This document shows positions 1-9,153 of a stretch of DNA of 64,000 bases, in pieces; the first letter of the stretch is position 1; every line of letters begins with the position of its first letter. The position numbers and the translations under genes are program-made. The notes under the pieces were generated by a model that worked only from the letters and a program-made list of their open reading frames with translations, was not told the DNA's origin and did no database searches. Location: contig NZ_JAFCKF010000001.1 of assembly GCF_018130545.1 (NCBI RefSeq), positions 1,054,001-1,118,000 on the forward strand, given 5' to 3'. Origin of the DNA: Bradyrhizobium tropiciagri (lineage in GTDB: Bacteria > Pseudomonadota > Alphaproteobacteria > Rhizobiales > Xanthobacteraceae).

Positions 1-945
1 GAGCGGCTCCGCAAACGGACAACGGGTGTGAAACCGGCAGCCCGACGGCGGATCGATCGGATTGGGTGGATCGCCCGAGATCGGCGGCACCTCGGTGCGC
101 TTGTCGGGATCGGACGACGGCATCGCCGCCAGCAGCGCGCGGGTATAGGGATGCGCCGGCGCGTCCCACACCGCATCGACGGGGCCGAGCTCGACGACCT
201 CGCCGAGATACATCACCAGCACGCGGTCGGAGATATAGCGCACGACGTTGAGATCGTGGCTGATGAATAGGTAGGTCAGGCCGAATTCGCGCTTGAGGTC
301 GGCGAGCAGATTGAGCACCTGTGCCTCGACCGATTTGTCGAGCGCGGACACCGCCTCGTCGAGGATCACGAGCCGCGGCGACAGCGCGAGCGCACGGGCG
401 ATATTGACGCGCTGGCGCTGGCCGCCGGACACCTCATGCGGATAGCGGTTGGCGAAAATCTCGGGCCGCAGGCCTACCTTGCCGAGCAGCTCGCGCGCCA
501 GCGTCCGCGCCGTGTCGTCGGCCATGCCGTGGACCTTCGGTCCGAAGGCGATCGATTCCTCGATGGTGAGGCGCGGATTGAGCGAGGCGTAGCTGTCCTG
601 GAACACCATCTGCACGCCGCGCCGCAAGTCGCGCAGCGAGAGCGCCGGGCCGACCTGCCTTCCGTCGTAGATGATGTCACCGGCATCGCGCGTCATCAGA
701 TGCATCAATAGCCGCGCGGTGGTCGACTTGCCGCAACCGGATTCACCGACGATGCCGACGGTCTCGCCCTTCATGACCGCGAACGTGACATCGTCGACGG
801 CACGCACGGTCTTGCGCGGGCTGAACAGCCCGCCACGCACCGGGAAATGCTTGGTCAGGCCCGTGACCTGCAGCAGCGGCTGCGCGGCACCGCCGATATC
901 GGCGACCGGCTCCAGCATGTCGGCCGAGAGTTTGGCTTCGGTCAT
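1..945 (-). CDS. Oligopeptide/dipeptide ABC transporter ATPase (DppF/OppF type), 3' end outside window
   Basis: Energises peptide or related solute import as the cytoplasmic ATPase of the transporter encoded just upstream. The translation has a Walker A (GESGCGKST), a Q-loop ([13 protein letters not shown]), the signature SGGQRQR, a Walker B ([12 protein letters not shown]) and the switch His (FISHDLNVV). The last visible residues, [13 protein letters not shown], are the cysteine-containing C-terminal oligo_HPY region of this ATPase family, so only a few residues should be missing beyond the left edge. The ATG at 945 lies 4 nt after the stop of the upstream permease, which implies an operon. 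The N-terminal lead into a HFPVR motif fits DppF/OppF better than DppD; a DppD partner may lie outside the window. Confidence 0.93.
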   Translation of the reverse strand, partial: MTEAKLSADMLEPVADIGGAAQPLLQVTGLTKHFPVRGGLFSPRKTVRAVDDVTFAVMKGETVGIVGESGCGKSTTARLLMHLMTRDAGDIIYDGRQVGPALSLRDLRRGVQMVFQDSYASLNPRLTIEESIAFGPKVHGMADDTARTLARELLGKVGLRPEIFANRYPHEVSGGQRQRVNIARALALSPRLVILDEAVSALDKSVEAQVLNLLADLKREFGLTYLFISHDLNVVRYISDRVLVMYLGEVVELGPVDAVWDAPAHPYTRALLAAMPSSDPDKRTEVPPISGDPPNPIDPPSGCRFHTRCPFAEPL

Positions 946-949
946 CGCA

Positions 950-1837
950 CTAGTTCCTGATATCCATGGCGCTGCGCATGCCGTCACTGAACAGATTGAA
1001 GCAGATCGAGACCGCGAAGATCATCGCGCCCGGCAGCGCCGCGACCCAAGGATTGACGTAGATCGCGGTGCGCAGCGTGTTCAGCATCAAGCCCCATTCC
1101 GGCTCCGGCGGTTTTGTACCCAGCCCGAGGAACGAGAGACCGGCGGCGAGGATCATCGACACCGAGATCAGGCCCGTGGCATAGACGAAGATCGGGCCGA
1201 GCACATTGCCGAGCATGTGCACGCGCATGACGGTGAAGGGACCGGCGCCGGACGCCCGCGCCGCCTCGACGAAATCCATGTTACGAACGCCGGTGGTGAC
1301 GCTTTCGGCGACGCGGGTGATCTGCGGCACGAACACGATGGTCAGCGACACGATCGAGTTGGTGATGCCGGCGCCGAGCGCACCCGAGATCGCGATCGCC
1401 AGCAGCACCGACGGGAAGGCATAGAACACGTCGACGGTACGCATGATCGCGGTGTTGAGCTTGCCGCCGACATAGCCGGCGACGAGGCCGAGCGAGGTGC
1501 CGATCACGAAGGCCAGGATCACCGGCAGGATGCCGATCACCAGCGACAGCCGTCCGCCATAGATCAGCCGCGCCAGCATGTCGCGCCCGAGCTCGTCGGT
1601 GCCGAGCGGGAATCCCGGCGTACCGACATGGCGGAGGCGACGGATCATCGAGCCCTGGTACGGATCGGCAAGATGTAGCCACGGTGCCAGCAGCGCCGAG
1701 GCGAAGATCAGCACCAGAATGATGGCGCAGGCCATGCTGACCTTGTCGCGCCGGATACGGCGGCCGACCGTTGCCCAATAGCCGCGGGCCTTGCTCGCTG
1801 GCGCGGCCTGCAATGCAGTGTCTGACATCGCACTCAT
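950..1837 (-). CDS. Peptide-type ABC transporter permease (DppC/OppC family)
   Basis: Inner-membrane permease of 295 residues. A hydrophobic helix at about residues 35-55 is followed by the family N-terminal motif around [20 protein letters not shown] and five further membrane segments. The EAA-type cytoplasmic loop ([21 protein letters not shown]) contacts the ATPase. It sits between a DppB-type permease and the ATPase in the usual order. The start at 1837 has no obvious Shine-Dalgarno; an ATG three codons later is also possible. The substrate cannot be told from sequence, because this family imports dipeptides, nickel chelates, opines and glutathione-like compounds. Confidence 0.93.
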   Translation of the reverse strand: MSAMSDTALQAAPASKARGYWATVGRRIRRDKVSMACAIILVLIFASALLAPWLHLADPYQGSMIRRLRHVGTPGFPLGTDELGRDMLARLIYGGRLSLVIGILPVILAFVIGTSLGLVAGYVGGKLNTAIMRTVDVFYAFPSVLLAIAISGALGAGITNSIVSLTIVFVPQITRVAESVTTGVRNMDFVEAARASGAGPFTVMRVHMLGNVLGPIFVYATGLISVSMILAAGLSFLGLGTKPPEPEWGLMLNTLRTAIYVNPWVAALPGAMIFAVSICFNLFSDGMRSAMDIRN

Positions 1838-1854
1838 GGGAAGGCTCTATGTTG

Positions 1855-1905
1855 GAGCATGATCTCCGCGGAAAACCGGTCTCCACTTTTCCGGATCATG
1901 CTCTA
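1855..1905. repeat. 51-bp palindromic intergenic repeat, copy 1
   Basis: A hairpin-forming element with outer arms GAGCATGATC and GATCATGCTC and inner arms CGGAAAA and TTTTCCG. Near-identical copies lie at 9080-9128 and 20857-20907. Its right-hand end (CTA at 1903-1905) is the TAG stop codon of the upstream permease gene. The family is widespread in Bradyrhizobium-type genomes by my recollection. Confidence 0.85.
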
Positions 1906-2856
1906 ACTCCGCTTGATACGCGGATCGATCGCGGCCTGCGCGATGTCGACCAGGAGGTTGAGCAGCACGAAGAACAGCGCCAGCACCAGGATCGTGCCCT
2001 GCAGCAGCGGCAGATCGCGCTGGAAGATCGCGGAGTTCAGCAACAACCCCGATCCGGGCCAGGAGAACACCGTCTCGATCAGGATCGAGCCGCCGAGCAT
2101 ATAACCAAGCTGAAGTCCCATCACCGCGAGCGCGGTCGGCGCCGCGTTCTTGATGACGTGACGGAACACCTCGGTTTCGCGCAGCCCCTTGGCGCGCAGC
2201 GCCTCGACGAAATCCTGGCTCAGGATGTCGCCGGTCAGCGCGCGGACCGTGCGGGTGACGATACCCATCGGAATCACCGAAGTGGTGATCGCGGGCAGTA
2301 CGAGATAGCGCAGATGCTCCCAATCCCACGCCCAGGCACTGGAGCCGCCGGGACCCGCGCCGACCGCGGGCAGCCAGTTGAGCTGCACCGAGAAGATGAT
2401 GACCAGCACCATGCCGAGCCAGTAATGCGGCAGCGAGACCCCGGCGATGGCAAAGGAGGTCGCGACCTTGTCGACCCAAGTATCGCGGAAATAGCCGGCG
2501 ATCAGGCCGAACAGCAGGCCGAGCGTGAAGCCGATCATCGCGGCTGCGATCGCCAGCATCACGGTGTTGCCGACCGCGCGCATCACCTCGCTCAGGACCG
2601 GACGCCCGGTTGCGATCGAATTGCCGAGATCGCCATGGATCGCGCGCCACAGCCACAGGCCGAATTGCACCGGCAGCGGGCGATCGAAGCCGTAGGCCGA
2701 GCGCAATTGCGCGGCGAGCTCCTGCGAGGCATCGGCCGGCAGCACCGCGACCAGGGGATCGCCGGGCGTGATGTGCACCAGCAGGAAGCACACCAGCGCA
2801 ACGCTGAGCACGATCGGAATGACGTAGACGATTCGTCTGGACGTATAGGCGAGCAC
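1903..2856 (-). CDS. Peptide-type ABC transporter permease (DppB/OppB family)
   Basis: Inner-membrane permease of about 317 residues with an N-terminal membrane helix (VYVIPIVLSVALVCFLLVH), the family motif HITPGDPL and an EAA loop (EALRAKGLRETEVFRHVIKNA). I chose the GTG at 2856 because GGAAGAGAGA lies just upstream and the protein then begins at the usual place before the first helix. An upstream ATG at 2928 would add a basic stretch translated from a repeat element. It pairs with the DppC-type permease downstream. The TAG stop is contributed by the palindromic repeat at 1855-1905. Confidence 0.92.
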   Translation of the reverse strand: MLAYTSRRIVYVIPIVLSVALVCFLLVHITPGDPLVAVLPADASQELAAQLRSAYGFDRPLPVQFGLWLWRAIHGDLGNSIATGRPVLSEVMRAVGNTVMLAIAAAMIGFTLGLLFGLIAGYFRDTWVDKVATSFAIAGVSLPHYWLGMVLVIIFSVQLNWLPAVGAGPGGSSAWAWDWEHLRYLVLPAITTSVIPMGIVTRTVRALTGDILSQDFVEALRAKGLRETEVFRHVIKNAAPTALAVMGLQLGYMLGGSILIETVFSWPGSGLLLNSAIFQRDLPLLQGTILVLALFFVLLNLLVDIAQAAIDPRIKRS

Positions 2857-2871
2857 GTTGCGTTCTCTCTT

Positions 2872-3033
2872 CCTTCTCCCCTTTTTGGGAGAAGGTGGCG
2901 CGCGTAGCGCGCCGGATGAGGGGTTCAATCCGCGGATACAGTCATTTCAGATCGAGAAAGGAGCGTCCGCGGAGACAACCCCTCACCCGGCTCCGCTTCC
3001 AGCGAAGCCACCCTCTCCCACAAGGGGAGAGGG
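2872..3033. repeat. Pair of inverted hairpin repeats between receptor and permease genes
   Basis: Two copies of a Bradyrhizobium-type repeat face each other. The left copy has CCTTCTCCC/GGGAGAAGG (2872-2895) and GGCGCGC/GCGCGCC (2897-2913), followed by GCCGGATGAGGGGTT. The right copy has the near-complement of that tail (AACCCCTCACCCGGC), a GGCTCCGCT/AGCGAAGCC hairpin and CCCTCTCCC/GGGAGAGGG (3011-3033). A transcript from the receptor gene into the permease gene would fold through this whole stretch, which could protect the receptor mRNA or attenuate downstream expression. Confidence 0.8.
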
Positions 3034-3055
3034 TGCACGAGTTACGCGGCCGGCC

Positions 3056-4708
3056 TCACGGCACAACCGACACCGGCGAGAAGTCGACGAACCAGCTCTT
3101 CGGCTGCACGAAGCCCTTGACCTTCGGGCTCATCGCACGCGGTGCGACGTCGTGCGCGACGTAGAGGAACGCCGCGTCATCGACCGAAGCGGCGTGCAGC
3201 TCGGCGAGCGCGGCGTCGCGCGCCGCGGGATCGAAGGTCTGGCGGGCCTTCTTCACCAGCTCGTCGAACTTCGGATTGTTGATGAAGCCCCAATTGTTCG
3301 AGACCGGCGGCGCCATGCCCGATTGCAGGAAGCGCACCAGCGCGAAGAACGGATCCATCGCCGCATAGGTGACGTTGGTCGCGTTCGATCCGTTGGCCGA
3401 CGGATCCTTGGCGCCGCGGCGCCAGTTGGTGAACAGCGTATTCCACTCGATGACATCGAGCTGCACATCGAAATAGCACTCGGCCAAGGCCTGCTGCAGA
3501 TACTCGTTCATCGGCAGCGGCAGCATCTGGCCAGAGCCCGACGCCGAGGTCTGGACCTTGACCGTCAGCTTCTTGTTCGGACCGTAGCCCGCCTCCTGCA
3601 TCAGCTTCTGCGCGGCCGGCTTGTCGTATTTGATCTGGAAGGTCGGGTTACCGCGCCAGGGATGGCCGGGCTCAAAGGTACCGGTCGCCGGCACCATCAG
3701 ACCCGCGAGCAGGCCGTCACGCAGCCCTTCGCGATCGACGCAGAGATTGGCGGCCTTGCGGACGCGGATGTCGTTCCACGGCGAGCCCTCGACGCGGGAG
3801 AACTGCCAGGGCCAGACATGCGGCTCCTCGTTGGAATAGAGATTGAAGCCACGCTGCTTGATCTCGGGCAACGCATCGGGCGCCGGCGCTTCGATCCAGT
3901 TGACCTGCCCGGACAGCAGCGCTGCGGTGCGGGCGTTGGCCTCCGGCATCGGCAGCAGCACCATCTTGTCGGTCTTCGGCACCCTCGCCTTGTCCCAGTA
4001 GTTCTCGTTCTTCACCAGCTCGAGCCGCTCGCGCGGGGTGAAGCTCGACATCTTCCAGGGACCGGTGCCGGACGCGTCCTTGGCGAACGCAGCCCATGCC
4101 GCCTGCGACTTCGCCTTGGCGTCGGCGCCTTCAGCCTTGTCGTAGAATTTCTGCCACTTCGCCGGGCTCGCCATGAACAGATTGGTGAGGTTGATCGGCA
4201 GGAAGCTATCCGGCTCCTTGGTGGTCAGCTCCACCGTCATGTCGTCGATCTTGCGCGCCGAGACCAAGGTCGGCATGCGCGAGGCGGTGACACCGACCTG
4301 ACTCGGATCGAATTGCGGCGCGTCCTGCTTCAGAACCTTGTCGACATTCCAGACCACGGCGTCGGCGTTGAACGGCGAGCCGTCGTGAAAGCTGACGCCT
4401 GGACGCAGCTTGAAGATCCACTTGGTCTTGTCGGCGTCGTCGACCTTCCACTCGGTGGCGAGGCCCGGGATCACCGTGCTCGCCTTGTCCGACGACGACA
4501 GGTCCCACATCGTCAGCGCATCATACATCGTCAGACCGGTGAAGCGATTGCCCTCAAAACCCTGGTCGGGCTGACCGAGCGTGCGCGGAATATCGGCAGC
4601 CGTCATGCCAATGCGCAGCACGGTCTCGGCGCCGGCGATCGCCGGCACGCCGGCAGCCATCGCGAGCGCCAGCATGAATGCCGTCGCGTTGGTCGTCTTG
4701 TTACGCAT
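3056..4708 (-). CDS. Periplasmic peptide-type solute-binding protein (SBP family 5)
   Basis: Secreted receptor of 550 residues for the ABC transporter encoded downstream. The chosen ATG at 4708 is preceded by GAAGGGG and opens a clean signal peptide (MRNKTTNATAFMLALAMAAG, then an Ala-x-Ala cleavage region). The family 5 core follows, with FKLRPGVSFHDGSPFNADAV near residues 90-110 and WNDIRVRKAANLCVDREGL in the middle. It is a paralogue of the protein encoded divergently at 4920-6527, with long shared stretches such as VDDADKTKW. The ligand is unknown; dipeptides, opines or other small amides are all possible. Confidence 0.92.
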   Translation of the reverse strand: MRNKTTNATAFMLALAMAAGVPAIAGAETVLRIGMTAADIPRTLGQPDQGFEGNRFTGLTMYDALTMWDLSSSDKASTVIPGLATEWKVDDADKTKWIFKLRPGVSFHDGSPFNADAVVWNVDKVLKQDAPQFDPSQVGVTASRMPTLVSARKIDDMTVELTTKEPDSFLPINLTNLFMASPAKWQKFYDKAEGADAKAKSQAAWAAFAKDASGTGPWKMSSFTPRERLELVKNENYWDKARVPKTDKMVLLPMPEANARTAALLSGQVNWIEAPAPDALPEIKQRGFNLYSNEEPHVWPWQFSRVEGSPWNDIRVRKAANLCVDREGLRDGLLAGLMVPATGTFEPGHPWRGNPTFQIKYDKPAAQKLMQEAGYGPNKKLTVKVQTSASGSGQMLPLPMNEYLQQALAECYFDVQLDVIEWNTLFTNWRRGAKDPSANGSNATNVTYAAMDPFFALVRFLQSGMAPPVSNNWGFINNPKFDELVKKARQTFDPAARDAALAELHAASVDDAAFLYVAHDVAPRAMSPKVKGFVQPKSWFVDFSPVSVVP

Positions 4709-4919
4709 CTCAGCAACCCCTTCGAAGTCTGGTGACGTTTTGGTGATTATTTCTTGGGCAAGCGTATGCAATGCCTGTGCCAAGGGGAATAGTTCTTCAG
4801 CAAATACCCGCCGGGCGCGTCAATTCTTCCCACCTTAGGCTAAGACGGGGCAAGAGTGCCTATTCTGGCATCAGGCTTGCAAGTTTTGGCTCCGACTTCC
4901 CACCAACGGAGCCTTCAAT

Positions 4920-6527
4920 ATGCGTGCGCGCAATTCGATCCTGATGGCGGCAATGGCGCTTGCCCTGACCGCGGGCTGGCCGGCCTTGTCCGCGCGGGCG
5001 GAGTCCATTGTGCGCTACGGCATTTCGATGGCCGACATTCCGCTGACGACCGGCCAGCCGGATCGCGGCGCCGGCGCCTATCAATTCACGGCCTACACGA
5101 TCTACGATCCGCTGGTGGCCTGGGAGATGGACGTTGCCGACCGGCCGGGCAAACTGGTGCCCGGACTTGCGACCGAGTGGAAGGTCGACGACGCCGACAA
5201 GACCAAATGGCGCTTCACGCTGCGCAAGGGTGTCAAATTCCACGACGGCAGCGACTTCAATGCCGATGCCGTGATCTGGAATCTCGACAAGGTGCTGAAC
5301 GACAAGGCGCCGCAATTCGACAAGCGGCAGAGCGCCCAGGTCAAGACCCGCCTGCCCTCGGTTGCGAGCTACGCCAAGGTCGACGATTTCACCGTCGAGA
5401 TCACCACCAAGACGGTCGATTCCTTCTTCCCCTACCAGATGCTCTGGTTCCTGGTCTCGAGCCCCGCGCAATATGAAAAGCTCGGCAAGGACTGGGACAA
5501 GTTCGCGAGCCAGCCTTCGGGCACCGGCCCGTTCAAGCTGACCAAGCTCGTGCCGCGCGAGCTCGCCGAGCTGACGAAGAACCCGGACTACTGGGACAAA
5601 AAGCGGCTTGCGAAGGTCGACAAGCTGATCCTGATCCCGATGCCGGAAGCGCTGACCCGCACCAATGCCCTGCTCGCCGGCCAGGTCGACCTGATCGAAA
5701 CGCCGGCGCCCGACGCCGTGCCGCAACTCAAGGCCGCCGGCATGCGGATCGTCGACAACGTGACGCCGCATGTCTGGAATTATCATTTGAGCGTGCTGCC
5801 CGGCTCGCCCTGGACCGATATCCGCCTGCGCAAGGCGCTCAACCTCGCGATCGACCGCGATGCGGTGGTCGGCCTGATGAACGGCCTCGCCAAGCCGGCC
5901 AAGGGTCAGGTCGACCCGTCGAGCCCATGGTTCGGCAAGCCGACCTTCGAACTGAAGTACGACCTCGCGGCCGCCAAGAAGCTGGTGGAGGAAGCCGGCT
6001 ATTCAAAGGACAAGCCGCTGAAGACGACCTTCATCATCGCCCAGGGCGGCACCGGGCAGATGCTGTCGCTGCCGATGAACGAGTTCCTGCAGCAGAGCTT
6101 CAAGGAGATCGGCATCGATGTCGACTTCAAGGTGGTCGAGCTCGAGACGTTATACGCGCACTGGCGCAAGGGCGCGGCCGACGAGATGAACGCCGGCATC
6201 ACCGCCAACAACATCGCCTACGTCACCTCGGATCCGCTCTACGCCATCGTGCGGTTCTTCCATTCCGGCCAGGTGGCGCCGACCGGCGTCAACTGGGGCG
6301 GCTACAAGAATCCGAAGGTCGATGCGCTGATCGACGAGGCCAAGCAGACCTTCGACACCGCCAAGCAGGATGCACTGCTGGCGCAGGCGCACGCGCTGAT
6401 CGTCGACGATGCCGCGCTGGTGTGGGTGGTGCACGACACCAATCCGCACGCGCTGTCGCCGAAGGTGAAGACCTTCGTGCAGGCGCAGCACTGGTTCCAG
6501 GATCTGACGCAGATCGGGGTGGAGTAG
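4920..6527 (+). CDS. Second peptide-type solute-binding protein (SBP family 5)
   Basis: A 535-residue periplasmic receptor with signal peptide MRARNSILMAAMALALTAGW ending at ALSARA. The SBP_bac_5 core carries FTLRKGVKFHDGSDFNADAV and PWTDIRLRKALNLAIDRDAV. It is divergent from, and clearly paralogous to, the receptor at 3056-4708, but has no permease or ATPase genes of its own next to it. A likely reading is that both receptors feed the same membrane complex with different ligand ranges. The 211-bp gap between the two starts should hold two back-to-back promoters. Confidence 0.91.
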   Translation: MRARNSILMAAMALALTAGWPALSARAESIVRYGISMADIPLTTGQPDRGAGAYQFTAYTIYDPLVAWEMDVADRPGKLVPGLATEWKVDDADKTKWRFTLRKGVKFHDGSDFNADAVIWNLDKVLNDKAPQFDKRQSAQVKTRLPSVASYAKVDDFTVEITTKTVDSFFPYQMLWFLVSSPAQYEKLGKDWDKFASQPSGTGPFKLTKLVPRELAELTKNPDYWDKKRLAKVDKLILIPMPEALTRTNALLAGQVDLIETPAPDAVPQLKAAGMRIVDNVTPHVWNYHLSVLPGSPWTDIRLRKALNLAIDRDAVVGLMNGLAKPAKGQVDPSSPWFGKPTFELKYDLAAAKKLVEEAGYSKDKPLKTTFIIAQGGTGQMLSLPMNEFLQQSFKEIGIDVDFKVVELETLYAHWRKGAADEMNAGITANNIAYVTSDPLYAIVRFFHSGQVAPTGVNWGGYKNPKVDALIDEAKQTFDTAKQDALLAQAHALIVDDAALVWVVHDTNPHALSPKVKTFVQAQHWFQDLTQIGVE

Positions 6528-6558
6528 TTCTCTCGGCTGTTGTCCGAATCTCTCCATC

Positions 6559-6694
6559 GTCGTCCCGGCGAAGGCCGGGACCCATAACCACGAATGGGTG
6601 TTGTTAAAAAGTCGTCTGGCCGTTTGCCTATTGCCACCGCCGCCGCGTATGGGTCCCGGCTCCCGTGCGCAATTGCGCACTAGGCCGGGACGAC
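6559..6694. repeat. Intergenic repeat bounded by GTCGTCCCGG / CCGGGACGAC
   Basis: A large imperfect inverted repeat between convergent genes. Its ends are GTCGTCCCGG (6559-6568) and CCGGGACGAC (6685-6694), and it contains the perfect 16-bp palindrome GTGCGCAATTGCGCAC (6665-6680). A second copy, with the same palindrome, lies at 59664-59787. It may serve as a bidirectional 3' boundary for the flanking genes. Confidence 0.8.
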
Positions 6695-6710
6695 ACCTGA
6701 GTTGTGCCGC

Positions 6711-8945
6711 CTATTTCGTCGTCAACGCGAACGCGCCGTTCCAGTCGGCCGGCGGCGGCTGCTTCTCGAAATTGCGGATGCGCGCCTCGTAGAGATTGTA
6801 GAGCGACTGCAGCGCGCGGGCGTCGTCGGTCTTGCGGCCGCGATCGATTGCGGCCAGCGCGCCGTCCCAGTCACGGCCGCGGTAGCAGGCAAGCATCTCG
6901 ATGGTCAGGTTGCGCAGCCGCTGGAAGCGGCCGGAATTCGCCACGTCCTCGCGGCCGGCAATCGCGTAGATCACCTCGGGCTCCTTCTTGCCCTTGACCA
7001 TGATGAAGTCGAGCTCGAGGATCGCAAACTTCTCCTTCACCGCGAGCGCGGTCTTCGATCCCACGATGATCGGGAAACCGTATTCTTTGGACTGCCCCTC
7101 CAGCCGCGACGCCAAATTGACGCTGTCGCCGAACACCGAATAGTCGAAGCGCACGTCGGAGCCCATATTACCGACCACACAGGTGCCGGTGTTGAGACCG
7201 ACGCCGATATTGAGCGGCACATAGATATGGCCGCCGTCCTTGGCCTCCTGCTCGCGCGCGCGGTTGAGGTCTCCGACACGCTCCAGCATATCGAGCGCCG
7301 CGTCGCAGGCGTTGAGCTGATGCTGCTTGTCGTCGAGTGGCGCGTTCCAGAACGCCATGATGGCGTCGCCCATATATTTGTCGATGGTGCCCTTGCGGGC
7401 CAGGATCGCGTTCGACAGCGGCGTCAGGAAACGGTTCATCAGCGCCGTGAGGCCCTGCGGATCGCTCTTGTAGGTTTCCGAGATCGAGGTGAACCCGCGC
7501 ATGTCCGAGAACATGATGGTCATCTCGCGCTCCTCGCCGCCGAGCACGAGCCGCTCCGGCGATTGCGCCAGCTGCTCGACCAGCGCCGGCGACATATACT
7601 GCACGAATTGCGACCTGATCTGCCGGCGCTGCTGCTGCTCGCGCACGAAGGCGGAGAAGATCAGCGTCAGGTAGATCGCCGTGGTCGACATCAGCGGATA
7701 GGTGAAATCGATCAGGAGCCGGTGCTGGGAGTAGAAATACCAGGACGTGCCGGTCAGCACCGAGGCGAACATGCCGCCGACCACGACCAGCGTGATCGGC
7801 CCGAACTTCGGCGCGAAGGCGATGACCAGCAGCCCCATGATCATCGCAGCGAAGAACTCGATACCGATACCGTAATTCGGCTGCGAAACCACATCGCCGG
7901 TGAGCGCACTCTCCAGCACCTGGGCATGAACCTCGACCCCGGGCATGGCCGGCGTCACCGGTGTGGTCTTGATGTCGTTCAACCCGACCGAGGAGGTGCC
8001 GATCAGGATCAGCTTGCCGGCGATCCGGTCCGGCGGCACCCGGCCATCCAGCACATCGACGGCCGAGACATAGATCGAGGGGTCACGGCGGGCGTAGTGG
8101 ATCCAGAGCTGGCCGTGGAGGTCGGTCGGAATCGCAAAGCCCTTGATGCCGAGACTCTGGATGCCGCCCTTGTCGGCCTTGATCAGGATGGTGCCGGAGC
8201 CGCTCGCCACCCGCAGCATTTCGAATGTCAGCGACGGCATGGTGATGCCCTGCGCGACCATCATCATCGGCACCCGCCTGACGATGCCGTCGCGTTCCGG
8301 CCTGATCGTGAACAGGCCTCGCCCGGCCGCGGCCTCCTCGAGCACCGGCACGTTGCGCAACAGTCCCGGAAACTGGAACATGAAGCGCTGCGGCTCCTCG
8401 CCGAGCATCGCAAGCCCGGTCACCGGCAGCTTTTCGTTGAGGTCGGCGCGCACATTGGGCCCGCCGGACTCGCCGAGCACCACGCGCGAGTTCTTGATCG
8501 CCTCGGCAAAGATGCTGTCGTTGCTGGGCAGCTGCCGCAGCCTGGCACGCATCTCCTCGTCGAGATTGCTGAACGTATCGGCCGCGATATCCGGGTTGAG
8601 ACGGTCCGGCTCGGAGAACACCGCGTCGAACGCGATCACCACGGCACCGAGCCGGGTGAGATTGACGACGATGTCGGCGAGCCGCGTTCGCGGCCAGGGC
8701 CATTGCCCGAGCCGGGGATCGGCGAGGCTCTTCTCGTCGATATCGACGATGGTGACGGGCCGCGCGGCCTTCTGGCGGGGCTCGATCACCTGGAATGTGT
8801 CGAACGTCCTGACCCGAAGCTCCTGCACCGGCGCCGGATCAACGACTCGCAGGGCGGCGATGCCGATCAGCAGCGCCACGCAGGCCAGCCGCGCATAACC
8901 GAAGCGCCGTCCGAACCACCTTCGTATCGCCTTCAGCCGTTTCAT
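6711..8945 (-). CDS. CHASE2 sensor class III adenylate/guanylate cyclase
   Basis: A 744-residue membrane sensor that probably makes cAMP. Order: an N-terminal helix at about 19-32, an extracytoplasmic CHASE2 domain at about 40-340, three membrane helices between about 358 and 435, then a class III cyclase domain at about 465-650. Metal-binding Asp residues are visible in MFSDMRGFTS (D481) and KYMGDAIMAFW (D527), with the ATP-type Lys in the same motif (K523). FGDSVNLASRLE supplies the Asn and Arg of the transition-state site. The purine-specifying partner residue is Ser where animal enzymes have Asp, so ATP use is likely but not proven. It is followed by the FecR/VCBS protein gene on the same strand. 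Confidence 0.9.
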   Translation of the reverse strand: MKRLKAIRRWFGRRFGYARLACVALLIGIAALRVVDPAPVQELRVRTFDTFQVIEPRQKAARPVTIVDIDEKSLADPRLGQWPWPRTRLADIVVNLTRLGAVVIAFDAVFSEPDRLNPDIAADTFSNLDEEMRARLRQLPSNDSIFAEAIKNSRVVLGESGGPNVRADLNEKLPVTGLAMLGEEPQRFMFQFPGLLRNVPVLEEAAAGRGLFTIRPERDGIVRRVPMMMVAQGITMPSLTFEMLRVASGSGTILIKADKGGIQSLGIKGFAIPTDLHGQLWIHYARRDPSIYVSAVDVLDGRVPPDRIAGKLILIGTSSVGLNDIKTTPVTPAMPGVEVHAQVLESALTGDVVSQPNYGIGIEFFAAMIMGLLVIAFAPKFGPITLVVVGGMFASVLTGTSWYFYSQHRLLIDFTYPLMSTTAIYLTLIFSAFVREQQQRRQIRSQFVQYMSPALVEQLAQSPERLVLGGEEREMTIMFSDMRGFTSISETYKSDPQGLTALMNRFLTPLSNAILARKGTIDKYMGDAIMAFWNAPLDDKQHQLNACDAALDMLERVGDLNRAREQEAKDGGHIYVPLNIGVGLNTGTCVVGNMGSDVRFDYSVFGDSVNLASRLEGQSKEYGFPIIVGSKTALAVKEKFAILELDFIMVKGKKEPEVIYAIAGREDVANSGRFQRLRNLTIEMLACYRGRDWDGALAAIDRGRKTDDARALQSLYNLYEARIRNFEKQPPPADWNGAFALTTK

Positions 8946-9079
8946 GCCGTCTGGATATCACGCGCGGAGGGTTGTTCCAATCGAGCAAGCATGCGCGGTG
9001 CACAATCCGCCCGGCCAACCGCGCCGCTGACGCGCGGCGAGATGAGGATGGATCGTCATCGCGCTTTAGCTCGTTGTTT

Positions 9080-9128
9080 AAGCATGATCTTTCCGGAAAG
9101 CCGTTTCGCACTTTTCCGGATCATGCCT
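9080..9128. repeat. Palindromic intergenic repeat, copy 2
   Basis: The same family as 1855-1905: AGCATGATC at the left, CGGAAAG and CTTTTCCG inside, GATCATGCC at the right. It lies about 25 bp beyond the stop of the surface-protein gene at 9154 and in the same orientation as the other two copies. Confidence 0.8.
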
Positions 9129-9153
9129 TGGTGGCGGCACGGCGGTCCGTCGA

